This document shows positions 35,256-45,085 of a DNA stretch of 56,035 nt, piece after piece. The position numbers and the translations under genes are program-made. Source of the stretch: Sediminibacterium ginsengisoli (GTDB lineage Bacteria > Bacteroidota > Bacteroidia > Chitinophagales > Chitinophagaceae); NCBI GenBank assembly GCA_945865545.1, contig CAMBEQ010000013.1:1-56035 (forward strand), given 5' to 3'. The notes below the pieces were generated by a model. That model saw only the letters and a program-made list of their open reading frames with translations. It was not told where the DNA came from and ran no database searches. Numbering within the stretch: the first letter of the stretch is position 1; every line of letters begins with the position of its first letter.

Positions 35256-37289
35256 ATGAACGAATTTAAGATAAATAAATTCTCCTTAGTAATAATTATC
35301 CTTTGTCTTGGATTTAAACTAAATGCTCAATTAAAAGATACGAGCTTTAAAACATTAGAGTCAATTACTGTAGTAAGCCGAAATTTAAAGATTACTGAAA
35401 AAGCAAGTCCTTATTCAGTCACAAAATTAGATCAACACCAAATAGCTTCAAGTGGCCTTAGAACTACGCCAGAGGCTTTAATGGGAGCAAGTGGTGTTTT
35501 TATTCAGAAAACAAATCATGGAGGTGGTTCACCCTTTATAAGGGGCTTAACAGGCAACCAAACTTTAATTCTTATAGATGGTATAAGACTTAATAATTCA
35601 ACATTTAGATATGGCCCAAACCAGTATTTAAATACCGTTGATATGTTTACGATTGATAAAATTGAGGTAGCCAAAGGTATTGGTGCCATTGAATATGGTT
35701 CAGATGCAATGGGGGGTGTTATTAATCTTTCAACGAAGGAAAACGAGTATAGCAGCCACCCCATTTTACATGCAAGTACCCTAGCTAAATTTATTTCAAG
35801 TAATATGGAACAAACCAGCAGAAGTGAAATAAGCTTCTCCAATGCACAGCTTGCCATTCAAGGTGGAATCAGTTTTAGAAATTACGGTAACCTAAAGGGT
35901 GGTGGAAATGTAGGGGTACAAAATCCGACAGGCTACAATGAAAGTAATGTTGATTTAAAGGTGAAATTGAAAATTACAAAAAAAGATGAAATAATCATAG
36001 CTACACAAAACACTATTCAGCATGATGTTCCTATTTATCATAAAATAGTATTGGAAAACTATTCACAAAATCAGGTAGACAAACAAGTCCATAATTTAAA
36101 CTATATCAAGTATAAACATGTAAATAATAATAAATGGTTTTCTGAATTTTTAATTACCGCTTCCAAGCAGCGAACCATAGAACAAAGATCTTTACAAAAA
36201 ATAAATTCAACCATTAAAAGAAACGAAGCAGATACAGTTAATACCATTGGAATTACCAGCGAAATTATCTCAAAACCAACAAAATATTGGACTTTCAATA
36301 CAGGTTTTGATTATTATCAAGATGGTATTTATAGTAGCGCTAAGGAATTAAATCAACAAACAAATACAACTGTATTCAAAAGAGGATTATACCCCAATGC
36401 AGCAAAATACAATAATAATTCCTTATTTAATTTACATCATTTTCGAGTAGGTCGATTATTTATAGAAACTGGCTTAAGATATAATTTTTTAAAAATAAAT
36501 ATTGATGATATTACTATTGGAAAAGTTGTTGTGAAACCATCTGCCCTAGTTGAAAACTTAGGCCTAAGTTATGCCATTTCAAAAAATAACTTTATATATA
36601 GTTCCTTGACAACTGGTTATAGGGCACCCAATATTGACGATATGGGTACTTTAGGCATTGTAGATTTTAGATATGAAATTCCAAGCTATGATTTAAAGCC
36701 TGAAAAATCATTCAATACCGAATTAGGATATAAATATTCAAGTAAAGAAACAAGTTTAAATGTGGCTGTATTTAATATGCAGTTATCAGACATTATAACA
36801 AGGGTAAAAGTAGACGGACAAGTAATTAATGGATATAATGTTTATAATAAAAAAAATGTGGAATCCTCTTATATTAAAGGATTTGAAATTTCTTTTAATA
36901 AAATCATTCAACAAAATTTCAACTGGACTTCCAACATTACTTATACTTATGGGCAAAATATAACTAAGAACGAGCCTATGAGAAGAATACCGCCTTTATT
37001 TGGCCAAAATAAATTAGAATGGAAGAAAAGTAATTTAAATTTTTCTTTTACGCATGTATTTTCTGGCAAACAAGATAGATTAGCGCAGGGCGATAAGGAC
37101 GATAATCGAATTGGCAAATTCGGTACTCCAAATTGGAATTTAATAAATTTCGATGCAAGTATTAAATTCCAACATATCAACTTAAATACAAGTTTAATAA
37201 ATATATTAAACGAAAAATATAAAACCCACGGTTCAGGTGTTTATGGAATGGGTCGAGCATTAGGTATCTCTGTGCAGTGGAAATTTTAA
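35256..37289 (+). CDS. TonB-dependent outer-membrane receptor
   Basis: A 677-residue protein with signal peptide (ending KLNAQ), a TonB box-like ESITVVSR near residue 35, a plug domain (about 45-160, with GVFIQKTNHGGGSPFIRGL and LILIDGIRLNN) and a 22-strand-type beta-barrel that ends in aromatic WKF. No SusC-type CarboxypepD_reg domain precedes the plug. It imports a siderophore, vitamin or metal complex using proton motive force via TonB; the ligand cannot be read. A TAAATTTG sequence at 35243-35250 resembles a -7 box but is too close to the start. It lies upstream of the dabA region. Confidence 0.9.
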   Translation: MNEFKINKFSLVIIILCLGFKLNAQLKDTSFKTLESITVVSRNLKITEKASPYSVTKLDQHQIASSGLRTTPEALMGASGVFIQKTNHGGGSPFIRGLTGNQTLILIDGIRLNNSTFRYGPNQYLNTVDMFTIDKIEVAKGIGAIEYGSDAMGGVINLSTKENEYSSHPILHASTLAKFISSNMEQTSRSEISFSNAQLAIQGGISFRNYGNLKGGGNVGVQNPTGYNESNVDLKVKLKITKKDEIIIATQNTIQHDVPIYHKIVLENYSQNQVDKQVHNLNYIKYKHVNNNKWFSEFLITASKQRTIEQRSLQKINSTIKRNEADTVNTIGITSEIISKPTKYWTFNTGFDYYQDGIYSSAKELNQQTNTTVFKRGLYPNAAKYNNNSLFNLHHFRVGRLFIETGLRYNFLKINIDDITIGKVVVKPSALVENLGLSYAISKNNFIYSSLTTGYRAPNIDDMGTLGIVDFRYEIPSYDLKPEKSFNTELGYKYSSKETSLNVAVFNMQLSDIITRVKVDGQVINGYNVYNKKNVESSYIKGFEISFNKIIQQNFNWTSNITYTYGQNITKNEPMRRIPPLFGQNKLEWKKSNLNFSFTHVFSGKQDRLAQGDKDDNRIGKFGTPNWNLINFDASIKFQHINLNTSLINILNEKYKTHGSGVYGMGRALGISVQWKF

Positions 37290-37378
37290 CTGTAAAAAAT
37301 ACACCGGCTATAATATTAACTAAAACTATAGATTTTACTTGAGGCAGGCAATTTCCCTGTGCTATTTAGTGCATAGAA

Positions 37379-37427
37379 GCCTACATTAGGCACCGAGCCA
37401 GCCCAGCCCATCACTTTAATAAGTGAT
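37379..37427. other. Two consecutive hairpins in a GC-richer intergenic stretch
   Basis: The gap between the TonB receptor and the small exported protein contains GCCTA-cat-TAGGC (37379-37391) and ATCACTT-taat-AAGTGAT (37410-37427), in sequence richer in GC than its surroundings. It could be a structured RNA or leader. No known riboswitch consensus is recognised. Confidence 0.3.
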
Positions 37428-37553
37428 TCAAGGCGCATAATAGCATGTAATTAAGAATAAAGATGCCCAAAAAGTGAATTAAAGGTTATGATGTGTTAAT
37501 ATACTGATTGTAATAGTTATATCCAATAATATTAACTTAGATTTACTATTATT

Positions 37554-37841
37554 ATGAAAAGGCAAGTCATTTCTATATTCTTCTTATTTATCATTTCGTT
37601 TCAGGCGTTTCCAATTAAAAGTTTTTTCAATTGGCAACAAATGGAAATGTCACAAGATATTACCGAGGATGCAGTAGAAAAGTCGGAGTCGAAATCAATA
37701 AAATTTGAAACCTGTCATTCCTTATTTCTTGATTATACTCCTTTTTCTAATCCAACTAAGAGTTTTGTTTTAAATATCGAGATGGGCCAATTAGCCCAAG
37801 GGCATTCTAATGTCACTATTATACCTCCTAATTTTTCATAA
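37554..37841 (+). CDS. Small exported protein, unknown
   Basis: A 95-residue protein with a signal peptide (MKRQVISIFFLFIISFQAF). The body is acidic and ends TIIPPNFS; it has one Cys and no clear motif. Similar short exported proteins ending in PP-rich tails occur near metal-uptake and efflux loci in Bacteroidota; the 53271-53645 protein, which ends IWQPPKIV, may be of the same kind. It lies 95 bp upstream of dabA on the same strand. No function is proposed. Confidence 0.6.
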   Translation: MKRQVISIFFLFIISFQAFPIKSFFNWQQMEMSQDITEDAVEKSESKSIKFETCHSLFLDYTPFSNPTKSFVLNIEMGQLAQGHSNVTIIPPNFS

Positions 37842-37936
37842 GGTTAGGGCGCTTTTTTAAGCCTCCTTTTATTCTTAACTAGGCTGTCGGTATTGTAAAC
37901 CCGGCATCATTTCATTTTTCTATCATAAAATATTGT

Positions 37937-40480
37937 ATGAACTTACCTCCTATTAGTGAATCTAAGGATTCAGTGCGAGAAATTATAGCACAACTAAAAC
38001 ATTATCTACCATCACAATCTCCTTTAAAGGATTTTGTACACCACAATTCTTTACATGCATTTCAAGACAAATCATTTTTTGAGGGCATCTTTAATGCGAG
38101 AGACCTATTCGGATACAATGTCACGCTTAATATAGCAGAATTCAGAAATCTGTATCAGATTGGACGAATTAATCATGATGTGCTTAAAAAAGTAATTATT
38201 GATAATAAAGGGGTTGATCAATTAGATATCTGGCTAGACAAGTTATTAAAGGCGCAATTCAATTTTCAAAATGATCAGCAAGTGGGTAAGATCCGAAGAT
38301 TATGGAAAAGTGAATATAAAATTGACCTAGACAATCGCGTACATCCTTTATTATTTAGAATCATCTGTGCTTATTTAGATCAAGGAATTTCAATTTGGAA
38401 TTTTCCAAATAATGGGCAAGGCTTTCTTGAAAACCTTCGATTAGTAGAAGCAAATAGTTTTAGCAGCTTTTTTAAATCAAGAAGGGCTAAAGCATTATTT
38501 ATGGACGATAAGGTTACTACCGAGCAACTTCTTTCTTTAATAGTGGGCGATAGAATTCCTTACTTCAATTATTTATTTGATCAGCAATTTGCACATAGGG
38601 GTTGGTCTGGGATGGTTTCCGCAATTGAAGACAACCCTAGTTCTTTATTAGATGTTAAGAATGTACAGTTAAATGATTTTATTCATGTAGAATTATTGCT
38701 TGAGATAGATGCACTTGACCAACAATTCGGAACAAGTTGGCTTCCACTAAGTTCAACCTATACGTCGGATAAATATGATTTTTTTACTACTAATCCACTA
38801 GCAATAGAAGATGAGGTATTAATGATGTTTCAAGAAGCTTTTGAGTGGAGTTATTATGATCAAGTCCTTTTTTCATTGAAGTCAAAATATGCTCCAACGA
38901 AGGATAATGAATTAGCACCTAATTTTCAAGCAGTATTTTGTATTGATGAAAGAGAATGTTCTTTAAGAAGACACTTAGAGCATGTGGCCTCCCCTTGTGC
39001 AACTTTTGGTGCACCTGGTTTTTTTGGCGTAGAATTTTATTTTCAACCACAAAACGGAAAATTTTATGAAAAATTATGCCCAGCACCTGTTACACCAAAA
39101 TATTTAATCAAAGAATTTGATAGTTTACAAAAAAGATCCCATTCTATTTTTTATCATAAAGTAGCCCACTCGTTTATTGGAGGTCTTATTTTTAGTATGA
39201 CAGCTGGAATTGTATCCATTTTTGAGCTTATACGAAATTTATTTTTCCCTACAATGACCCCAGCTATTTCAAACGCGTTTTCGCATGTGGAAATTAATTC
39301 AACATTGACCATTGAAAATAAAAGTCCAAATGATATGGAGCAAGGGCTGCAAATTGGATTTACAATTGAAGAAATGACCCAGCGTGTCGAAAGCCAACTT
39401 AGAAATATGGGGCTTATTGAAAATTTTGCTACTATTATATATATTGTAGCCCATGGCTCAAGTAGTGCCAATAATCCTCACCATGGCGCACATGATTGTG
39501 GCGCATGCAGTGGTAGGCCGGGATCGGTAAATGCACGCGTATTTTCGACAATGGCAAATCATAATGAAGTTAGAAAGGCATTGCAGGAAAAAAACATTCA
39601 TATACCAGAAACAACTTGGTTTGTAGGGGCTTTGCATGATACTGCTGCAGATGAAATTAGATTTTATGATACGGATACACTTCCCAATGCTTTAGATGAA
39701 AAACATAAATTATTTTCGGCTCAATTTGAAACAGCATTGGACTTAAATGCACATGAAAGGTCAAGAAGATTCGCATCTATTAATACGAAGGCAAATTTAA
39801 AAGAAGTACGAAAAGAAATTAAAAATAGGTCTGTTTCCCTTTTTGAACCAAGACCAGAATTAGGGCATGGGTCTAATGCATTGTGTATTATTGGGAGAAG
39901 AGCCGTTACGAAAAATATATTTTTAGATCGTAGAGCTTTTTTAAATTCTTACGATTACACAATAGATCCGACTGGAGATATATTAGCAAAAGTTATAAGT
40001 CCTATTGGCCCAGTTTGTGGCGGTATCAACTTGGAGTATTATTTTTCAAGAATTGATAATCAAAAATTGGGTGCAGGCACTAAGCTACCCCATAATGTAA
40101 TGGGATTGATTGGTGTATCGAATAGTAGTGATGGCGACTTAAGGCCGGGCCTTCCTTTACAAATGATTGAAGTACATGATCCTGTTAGATTATTAGTTGT
40201 AGTGGAGCAAATTCCTGATATAGTTTTAAAAGTGGTAAAGTCTTCTGAAAATATTTACAATTGGTATTCAAAACAATGGATTCATTTAGTAGTCATCAAT
40301 CCAAAGGATGGTCATTTGTATCAGTTTAAAAATGATCAGTTTGTGCCCTATGAAACAGTTTCTATCAATACTGATAAGGTGCAAAACTTTAAGCATCTTA
40401 TTGAAAATGCAACCGAAATGTCTGCTTTTACTATAGAAAATGCTACCACTGAAAATTTACCAATTTATTATTTAAACTAA
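37937..40480 (+). CDS. dabA: DabA, inorganic carbon transporter subunit (DUF2309)
   Basis: An 847-residue DUF2309 protein. The beta-carbonic-anhydrase-like zinc site is visible: C335 and D337 (FCIDERE), H506 (VAHGSSSANNP) and C521 (AHDCGACSG), with the 15-residue H-to-C spacing known from characterised DabA (C351, D353, H524, C539). DabA with DabB forms a membrane complex that hydrates CO2 to bicarbonate in one direction, driven by a cation gradient, and accumulates dissolved inorganic carbon. The gene is complete and 4 bp upstream of dabB, so the two are one operon with SulP. In a heterotroph it most likely feeds carboxylases. Confidence 0.95.
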   Translation: MNLPPISESKDSVREIIAQLKHYLPSQSPLKDFVHHNSLHAFQDKSFFEGIFNARDLFGYNVTLNIAEFRNLYQIGRINHDVLKKVIIDNKGVDQLDIWLDKLLKAQFNFQNDQQVGKIRRLWKSEYKIDLDNRVHPLLFRIICAYLDQGISIWNFPNNGQGFLENLRLVEANSFSSFFKSRRAKALFMDDKVTTEQLLSLIVGDRIPYFNYLFDQQFAHRGWSGMVSAIEDNPSSLLDVKNVQLNDFIHVELLLEIDALDQQFGTSWLPLSSTYTSDKYDFFTTNPLAIEDEVLMMFQEAFEWSYYDQVLFSLKSKYAPTKDNELAPNFQAVFCIDERECSLRRHLEHVASPCATFGAPGFFGVEFYFQPQNGKFYEKLCPAPVTPKYLIKEFDSLQKRSHSIFYHKVAHSFIGGLIFSMTAGIVSIFELIRNLFFPTMTPAISNAFSHVEINSTLTIENKSPNDMEQGLQIGFTIEEMTQRVESQLRNMGLIENFATIIYIVAHGSSSANNPHHGAHDCGACSGRPGSVNARVFSTMANHNEVRKALQEKNIHIPETTWFVGALHDTAADEIRFYDTDTLPNALDEKHKLFSAQFETALDLNAHERSRRFASINTKANLKEVRKEIKNRSVSLFEPRPELGHGSNALCIIGRRAVTKNIFLDRRAFLNSYDYTIDPTGDILAKVISPIGPVCGGINLEYYFSRIDNQKLGAGTKLPHNVMGLIGVSNSSDGDLRPGLPLQMIEVHDPVRLLVVVEQIPDIVLKVVKSSENIYNWYSKQWIHLVVINPKDGHLYQFKNDQFVPYETVSINTDKVQNFKHLIENATEMSAFTIENATTENLPIYYLN

Positions 40481-40484
40481 ATCA

Positions 40485-42341
40485 ATGGAAAAATATTTAC
40501 AATTCTTTATTTATATTCCAATTCTAGGTTATTTAATAAGCTTGCTAATTAATAAAAAAAGAGAATCAATTATTGCAAATATTTCAATAGCCACTAGTTT
40601 TGTTCAATTGTTGTTATTGATTACCTTCTCCTTTTTTTGGTATACAACAGGGGCGGCTACATTAGACATCAAACAAGTTACTTTATTGACTACTCCGGAG
40701 TTTGATTTCTTTATTGATTTCTTTTTTGATAGAATATCATTAGTTTTTCTTTTTGTGGGAAGTATTTTAACGCTACTGGTATCGGTGTTTAGTAAGTATT
40801 ATATTCATCGAGAACCTGGATTTAAAAGGTATTTTAATAATGTTCAATTATTTTTTTTAGGGTACTGTATAGTAGTAGTGTCAGGAAATTTTGAAACTTT
40901 ATTTTTAGGCTGGGAGATGATTGGTGTTACTTCTTTCTTATTAATTTCCTTTTATAGAAATAGGTATTTGCCAGTAAAAAATGCAATGAAAGTTGTTTCC
41001 TTGTATCGGCTTGGGGATGTTTTTTTAATTTTAGCAATGTGGCTAAGCCATCATTTTTGGCATGGAAATATCTCATTTTATCAAATCCTTGATGTTGAAA
41101 AAACAATAGCCTTAATTGAAAATCAAAAAACTCTAGCAATTTTTATTAGTATTTCTATTATTATAGGCGCTTCCATCAAATCGGCAATGTATCCATTTTC
41201 GTCATGGGTAGCAAGGGCTATGGAAGGGCCTTCCAGCTCTAGTGCTATTTTTTATGGCTCTTTGTCAATTCATTTAGGTGTATTTCTTTTATTAAGAACT
41301 TTTCCATTTTGGCAACACTTAATTATTGTAAAAATTATAATTATAGCATTAGGACTATTGACTAGTTTAATTTGTAATTCTATTGCCAAAGCACAGCCCA
41401 CAGTAAAAACACAAATCGCCTATGCTTCCATTACACAAATTGGTATTATTTTTATTGAAATTGCTTTAGGCTATCATCAACTAGCTTTATTTCATTTCAT
41501 GGGAAATGCATTTTTTAGAACCTATCAAATTTTGGTTTCACCTTCGGTTTTAAATTATTTAATTCACAATCAATTTTTTACGGGGGTTGTTAAAAATTTA
41601 AAACTGCCAAGTAAATTATCCAATACTTTTTATATGCTTTCCATAAAAGAGTATAATATGGATATTACTTTGTTTAAATATTTTTGGCTGCCGTTTAAAA
41701 AAGTAAGTACTAAACTTTTATTTTTTAACAATAGGTTTTTTTATATTTCGATTTCAATTCTTTTTCTATTAGGGATATATTTAGATATCAACACTTTTCA
41801 ATCACACCCCGTAATGCTAAAAGCTTTTGTGTACTTGTTTTCTTTGATCTCATTAATTTTAATTTTATTATCATTTAATGAACGTAAATCAAGCATCAAT
41901 GCTTGGTTCAATGTAGTATATGGGCATCTTTTTATCATGATGAGTATATCTATTAATAGCCATATTCAATTTAAATATTTATTACTATACCTAATAAGTA
42001 TTTGTTTTTTTGGGATTTTAGGATATAAAGCCATTAAGAATTTGGAAAAAGAGACTGACTTTATCACATTAGATCAATACCATGGTAATAGCCAAATGCA
42101 CCCCAAATTGTCCATTTTATTTTTAATTGCATGTTTGGGGTTGATAGGATTTCCTATTTCTCCTTTATACATAGGGATTGATTTGCTTCTAACTTACATT
42201 GAAAGTGACCAATATCTTATCATGATATCAGTTGGCTTGTGCTTGATATTTATAGAAATATCATTGTTGCGCATTTATACCCGACTATTTTGTGGCATTC
42301 CTTTAAAAACTACCGAGCCTATTTCATTTAAATCTGCTTAA
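40485..42341 (+). CDS. dabB: DabB, NuoL-like membrane subunit of the DAB complex
   Basis: A 618-residue protein with many membrane helices and homology to the NuoL/MrpA antiporter-type subunits of complex I. Visible landmarks are GWEMIGVTSFLLISFYRNR and SAMYPFSSWVARAMEGPSSS, typical of the proton-conducting family. Next to dabA it can be assigned as DabB, which channels protons (or sodium) to drive DabA. Spacing to dabA is 4 bp. The protein is complete with no odd feature. Without the dabA neighbour it could be mistaken for an NADH dehydrogenase subunit. Confidence 0.93.
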   Translation: MEKYLQFFIYIPILGYLISLLINKKRESIIANISIATSFVQLLLLITFSFFWYTTGAATLDIKQVTLLTTPEFDFFIDFFFDRISLVFLFVGSILTLLVSVFSKYYIHREPGFKRYFNNVQLFFLGYCIVVVSGNFETLFLGWEMIGVTSFLLISFYRNRYLPVKNAMKVVSLYRLGDVFLILAMWLSHHFWHGNISFYQILDVEKTIALIENQKTLAIFISISIIIGASIKSAMYPFSSWVARAMEGPSSSSAIFYGSLSIHLGVFLLLRTFPFWQHLIIVKIIIIALGLLTSLICNSIAKAQPTVKTQIAYASITQIGIIFIEIALGYHQLALFHFMGNAFFRTYQILVSPSVLNYLIHNQFFTGVVKNLKLPSKLSNTFYMLSIKEYNMDITLFKYFWLPFKKVSTKLLFFNNRFFYISISILFLLGIYLDINTFQSHPVMLKAFVYLFSLISLILILLSFNERKSSINAWFNVVYGHLFIMMSISINSHIQFKYLLLYLISICFFGILGYKAIKNLEKETDFITLDQYHGNSQMHPKLSILFLIACLGLIGFPISPLYIGIDLLLTYIESDQYLIMISVGLCLIFIEISLLRIYTRLFCGIPLKTTEPISFKSA

Positions 42342-42388
42342 AATAATTTTATTTCAATTAACAATTTTCACTTTATAAAAATTACACA

Positions 42389-43900
42389 ATGAATCAATCT
42401 AAACTTAACTCCAGTTTTTCTTCAAAATACCTTAAGGATGATTTACCTGCAGGCTTAGTTGTTTTTTTAGTAGCATTACCTTTATGTTTGGGGATTGCTT
42501 TAGCCTCTGGAGCACCATTATTTGCAGGGATTATTTCAGGGATCGTAGGTGGCATTTTGGTTGCATTTTTAAGTGGCTCAGCTTTAAGTGTAACAGGCCC
42601 TGCTGCTGGTTTGACAGTTATTGTTTTAAACGGTATTACGGAATTAGGTAGTTACGAAACCTTTTTATTTGCGGTGGTGCTTGCAGGAATTATTCAGTTA
42701 GTACTTGGTTATTTAAAAGCAGGGGTGATAGGTTATTATTTCCCATCAAGTGTGATTAAAGGAATGTTAGCCGCTATTGGAATTATTTTAATATTAAAAC
42801 AAATACCCGTTGCTATTGGATACATTAAGGATTCGGGAGTAAAGTACCATATTGGTGCTATAATTATTGCGGCAATTTCGATTGCTATTATTTTAATATG
42901 GGACTTACCTGGTTTGAAAAAATTTGCATTTTTTAAATTTGTACCTGGTGCATTAATCGCCGTAATTGTAGGAATACTATTGAATAATGCTTTTATAGCC
43001 ATTCAGCCAGAATGGGTTTTAGATGCTTCGCAATTAGTTCAACTTCCAAAGGCTGCAAGTATGAATGATTTTGTTAATCAATTTACATTACCAGATTTTA
43101 CACAATTTGCAAATTACAAAGTATACGTTTTAGCAATCACTATTGCTATTATTGCTAGTTTAGAATCCCTATTAAGTACCGAAGCTGCAGATAAATTAGA
43201 CCCCTTTAAAAGAATTACCCCAACCAATCGGGAATTAAAAGCCCAGGGCATTGGCAATATTGTTTCTGGTTTAATTGGTGGTTTGCCAATGACAGCAGTG
43301 ATAGTGCGAACATCTGCAAATGTGAATGCAGGTGGAAAAACAAAATTGTCAGCAATTTTTCATGGTTTATTACTGTTAGTGAGCGTTGCTTTTTTTGCTA
43401 CTTTTTTGAATAAAATACCGTTACCTTGTTTAGCTGCAGTTTTGTTAGTGGTGGGTTATAAATTGGCTAAGGTTTCCTTATTTAAGGAAATGTATAAATT
43501 AGGCTGGGAGCAATTTATTCCATTTATTATTACCGTTGTAGCAATACAGTTTAGTGATTTATTAAAAGGAATTACTTTAGGGATGGTTGTGGCTATTTTT
43601 TATATTCTAAGAACTAATTATAGAAGGGATTACAAATTTCACCAAGATTCAAAAATAGAAGGCGGTTTAATTACTATTACATTAAGCGAACATGTAACTT
43701 TTATAAATAAAGGAAGTATTGCACTTAAATTAAGTAATATTGAAAATGGCTCCAGTGTAATTATCGAAGGCAAAGACGCCCACTTTATTGACTTAGACGT
43801 CCTTGAAATTTTGTATGACTTTAAAGAAAATGCAATTCAAAAAAATATTCAAGTTCGATTTGAAAATATACCCCAAAGGGCAAACGTAAGTGGTCATTAG
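42389..43900 (+). CDS. SulP family anion transporter with STAS domain
   Basis: A 503-residue protein: about ten to twelve membrane helices (PLCLGIALASGAPLFAG, GPAAGLTVIVLNG, ASLESLLSTEAADKLDPF near residue 260, which matches the SulP ion-binding region) and a short C-terminal STAS domain (about 430-503). SulP proteins carry sulfate or, in BicA-type members, bicarbonate with sodium. Its position 47 bp after dabB points to bicarbonate. The STAS domain is short and may be partial; typical ones run about 100 residues. The specificity is inferred from neighbours. Confidence 0.92.
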   Translation: MNQSKLNSSFSSKYLKDDLPAGLVVFLVALPLCLGIALASGAPLFAGIISGIVGGILVAFLSGSALSVTGPAAGLTVIVLNGITELGSYETFLFAVVLAGIIQLVLGYLKAGVIGYYFPSSVIKGMLAAIGIILILKQIPVAIGYIKDSGVKYHIGAIIIAAISIAIILIWDLPGLKKFAFFKFVPGALIAVIVGILLNNAFIAIQPEWVLDASQLVQLPKAASMNDFVNQFTLPDFTQFANYKVYVLAITIAIIASLESLLSTEAADKLDPFKRITPTNRELKAQGIGNIVSGLIGGLPMTAVIVRTSANVNAGGKTKLSAIFHGLLLLVSVAFFATFLNKIPLPCLAAVLLVVGYKLAKVSLFKEMYKLGWEQFIPFIITVVAIQFSDLLKGITLGMVVAIFYILRTNYRRDYKFHQDSKIEGGLITITLSEHVTFINKGSIALKLSNIENGSSVIIEGKDAHFIDLDVLEILYDFKENAIQKNIQVRFENIPQRANVSGH

Positions 43901-43975
43901 ATGAATCATTAACTTCCAATTATTGTAATTAAATTCATTTTTATAATTGATTTATTACAACCTTAAATTACTATC

Positions 43976-44071
43976 CTATCTGCACAAAATGCAGTAAAAA
44001 CTGATACAGGTAATGGTAAAATTGGTGAACTTGTATGTGAGCTAAATGTAAAACCTCACGCAAAAACAAAA
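43976..44071 (+). pseudogene. Coding-like remnant with no start, next to a repeat copy
   Basis: One plus-strand frame reads as a fragment of an exported protein (LSAQNAVKTDTGNGKIGELV, then CELNVKPHAKTKLN), with an AQN cleavage-like site but no start codon in view. The frame passes straight into repeat copy 6 and stops inside it. The composition is more protein-like than the surroundings, but chance cannot be excluded. Confidence 0.3.
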
Positions 44072-44074
44072 TTG

Positions 44075-44243
44075 AACCCAGGACTTAACCTAAGTCCTGG
44101 GTTTTCATTTAGTGAGACCGGAATTTGAACCCGTAACCTCCCGTTTAGGGGGATTTTTGAGAAAATGAAGGCCTTGATTTATACTAGTTTAGAATTGCAT
44201 AAAGCCAAAATAAACCGTTTTGAAAGGCGATAAGGGGTCAGTT
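44075..44243 (-). repeat. tRNA-3'-half repeat family, near-complete copy (copy 6)
   Basis: A full-length copy. It starts with a 13-bp perfect hairpin AACCCAGGACTTA / TAAGTCCTGGGTT (3-nt loop, 44075-44103), followed by TTTAGTGAGACCGGAATTTG and AACCCGTAACCTCCCGTTTA, then the TTTTTGAGAAAATGAAGGCC spacer and a weaker right end (AAACCGTTTTGAAAGG, AAGGGGTCAG). On the minus strand the hairpin with its T-rich tail resembles a tRNA-gene terminator placed right after a tRNA 3' end. Confidence 0.78.
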
Positions 44244-44378
44244 TAAGCGCTTTTCCACTTTAATGTGACTACCAAAAAATGGTATTTTTGTGTAGCCTAG
44301 GTGTAGTATTAAGGTGTACCCTATTTTATCTATTAGTTACTTTGGGCTACAATTGATTAAACTTCTTATCTTAGATAC

Positions 44379-44930
44379 ATGCAAGTAACGATTTTACGAA
44401 TTTTTCGAAAAATTCACAGAACATTGGGGGCATTCTTATTTTTGTTCTTTTTTATTGTTGCCATAACAGGATTAACCCTAGGTTGGAAAAAAAATACGAA
44501 CGGTTGGGTACTTCCATTAACAATGAAAGGAAGCTCTACAAATTTAGATAATTGGAAAACCACCAAAGAACTTTTAAGAATTTCTGACAGTGTTTTAATT
44601 AATAAAGTGGGCAAATCATTAAGCACTGAATTAGATAGAATTGATATCAGAAAAGATAAAGGAATCGTTAAATTTTCATACATCGATAATTATTGGGAAA
44701 TTCAACTAGATGGACAATCGGGTGATGTTTTACAGATAAGTCAACGCAGATCTGACTTTTTCGAGGATATACATGATGGCTCATTTCTAGATCGCTATTT
44801 CAAAACTGATGGAGAGCCAATTAAATTAATATACACATCAATAATGGGTATCTCATTATTCTTATTTACTGTTACAGGATGTTGGCTATGGTTGGGGCCT
44901 AAATTCATCAGGAATAAAAAAAGAAATTAG
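44379..44930 (+). CDS. PepSY-associated membrane protein
   Basis: A 183-residue protein with an N-terminal membrane helix (LGAFLFLFFFIVAITGLTLG), a soluble part with WEIQLDGQSGDVLQISQRR, and a C-terminal helix (GISLFLFTVTGCWLWLG). The R-K-I-H-R-T-L-G start and GCWLWLG end fit PepSY-TM proteins, which in Bacteroidota accompany TonB receptors and act in the periplasm in iron/siderophore uptake or reduction. It lies 211 bp upstream of a TonB receptor. A similar protein lies at 53826-54581. Confidence 0.85.
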   Translation: MQVTILRIFRKIHRTLGAFLFLFFFIVAITGLTLGWKKNTNGWVLPLTMKGSSTNLDNWKTTKELLRISDSVLINKVGKSLSTELDRIDIRKDKGIVKFSYIDNYWEIQLDGQSGDVLQISQRRSDFFEDIHDGSFLDRYFKTDGEPIKLIYTSIMGISLFLFTVTGCWLWLGPKFIRNKKRN

Positions 44931-45085
44931 AATCCAAAGTAAATTTTCTAATCATAAAATTATTAAGCCCATCTCCTGTCCCAGCATAAGTTGTTAGTCA
45001 AAAAGAATTAACATTTGAAGGTAAAGAAAGTCAAATTAAGCATGGCTAAAAATTGGAATACGGTTTTCTACAATACCAATTATAA

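Larger units (their letters stand above)
43901..44378. other. 478-bp intergenic region with a repeat copy and a coding-like remnant
   Basis: Between the SulP and PepSY genes there is no intact gene. Positions 43976-44071 read like a decayed coding segment in one frame (LSAQNAVKTDTGNGKIGELV then CELNVKPHAKTKLN) that runs into repeat copy 6 at 44075. The rest has no feature I can name. A PepSY promoter must lie near 44250-44378. Confidence 0.45.

Noticed and set aside
37330..37440. Cobalamin or other known riboswitch before dabA
   Set aside because: No conserved box or aptamer core could be matched; only simple hairpins are present.
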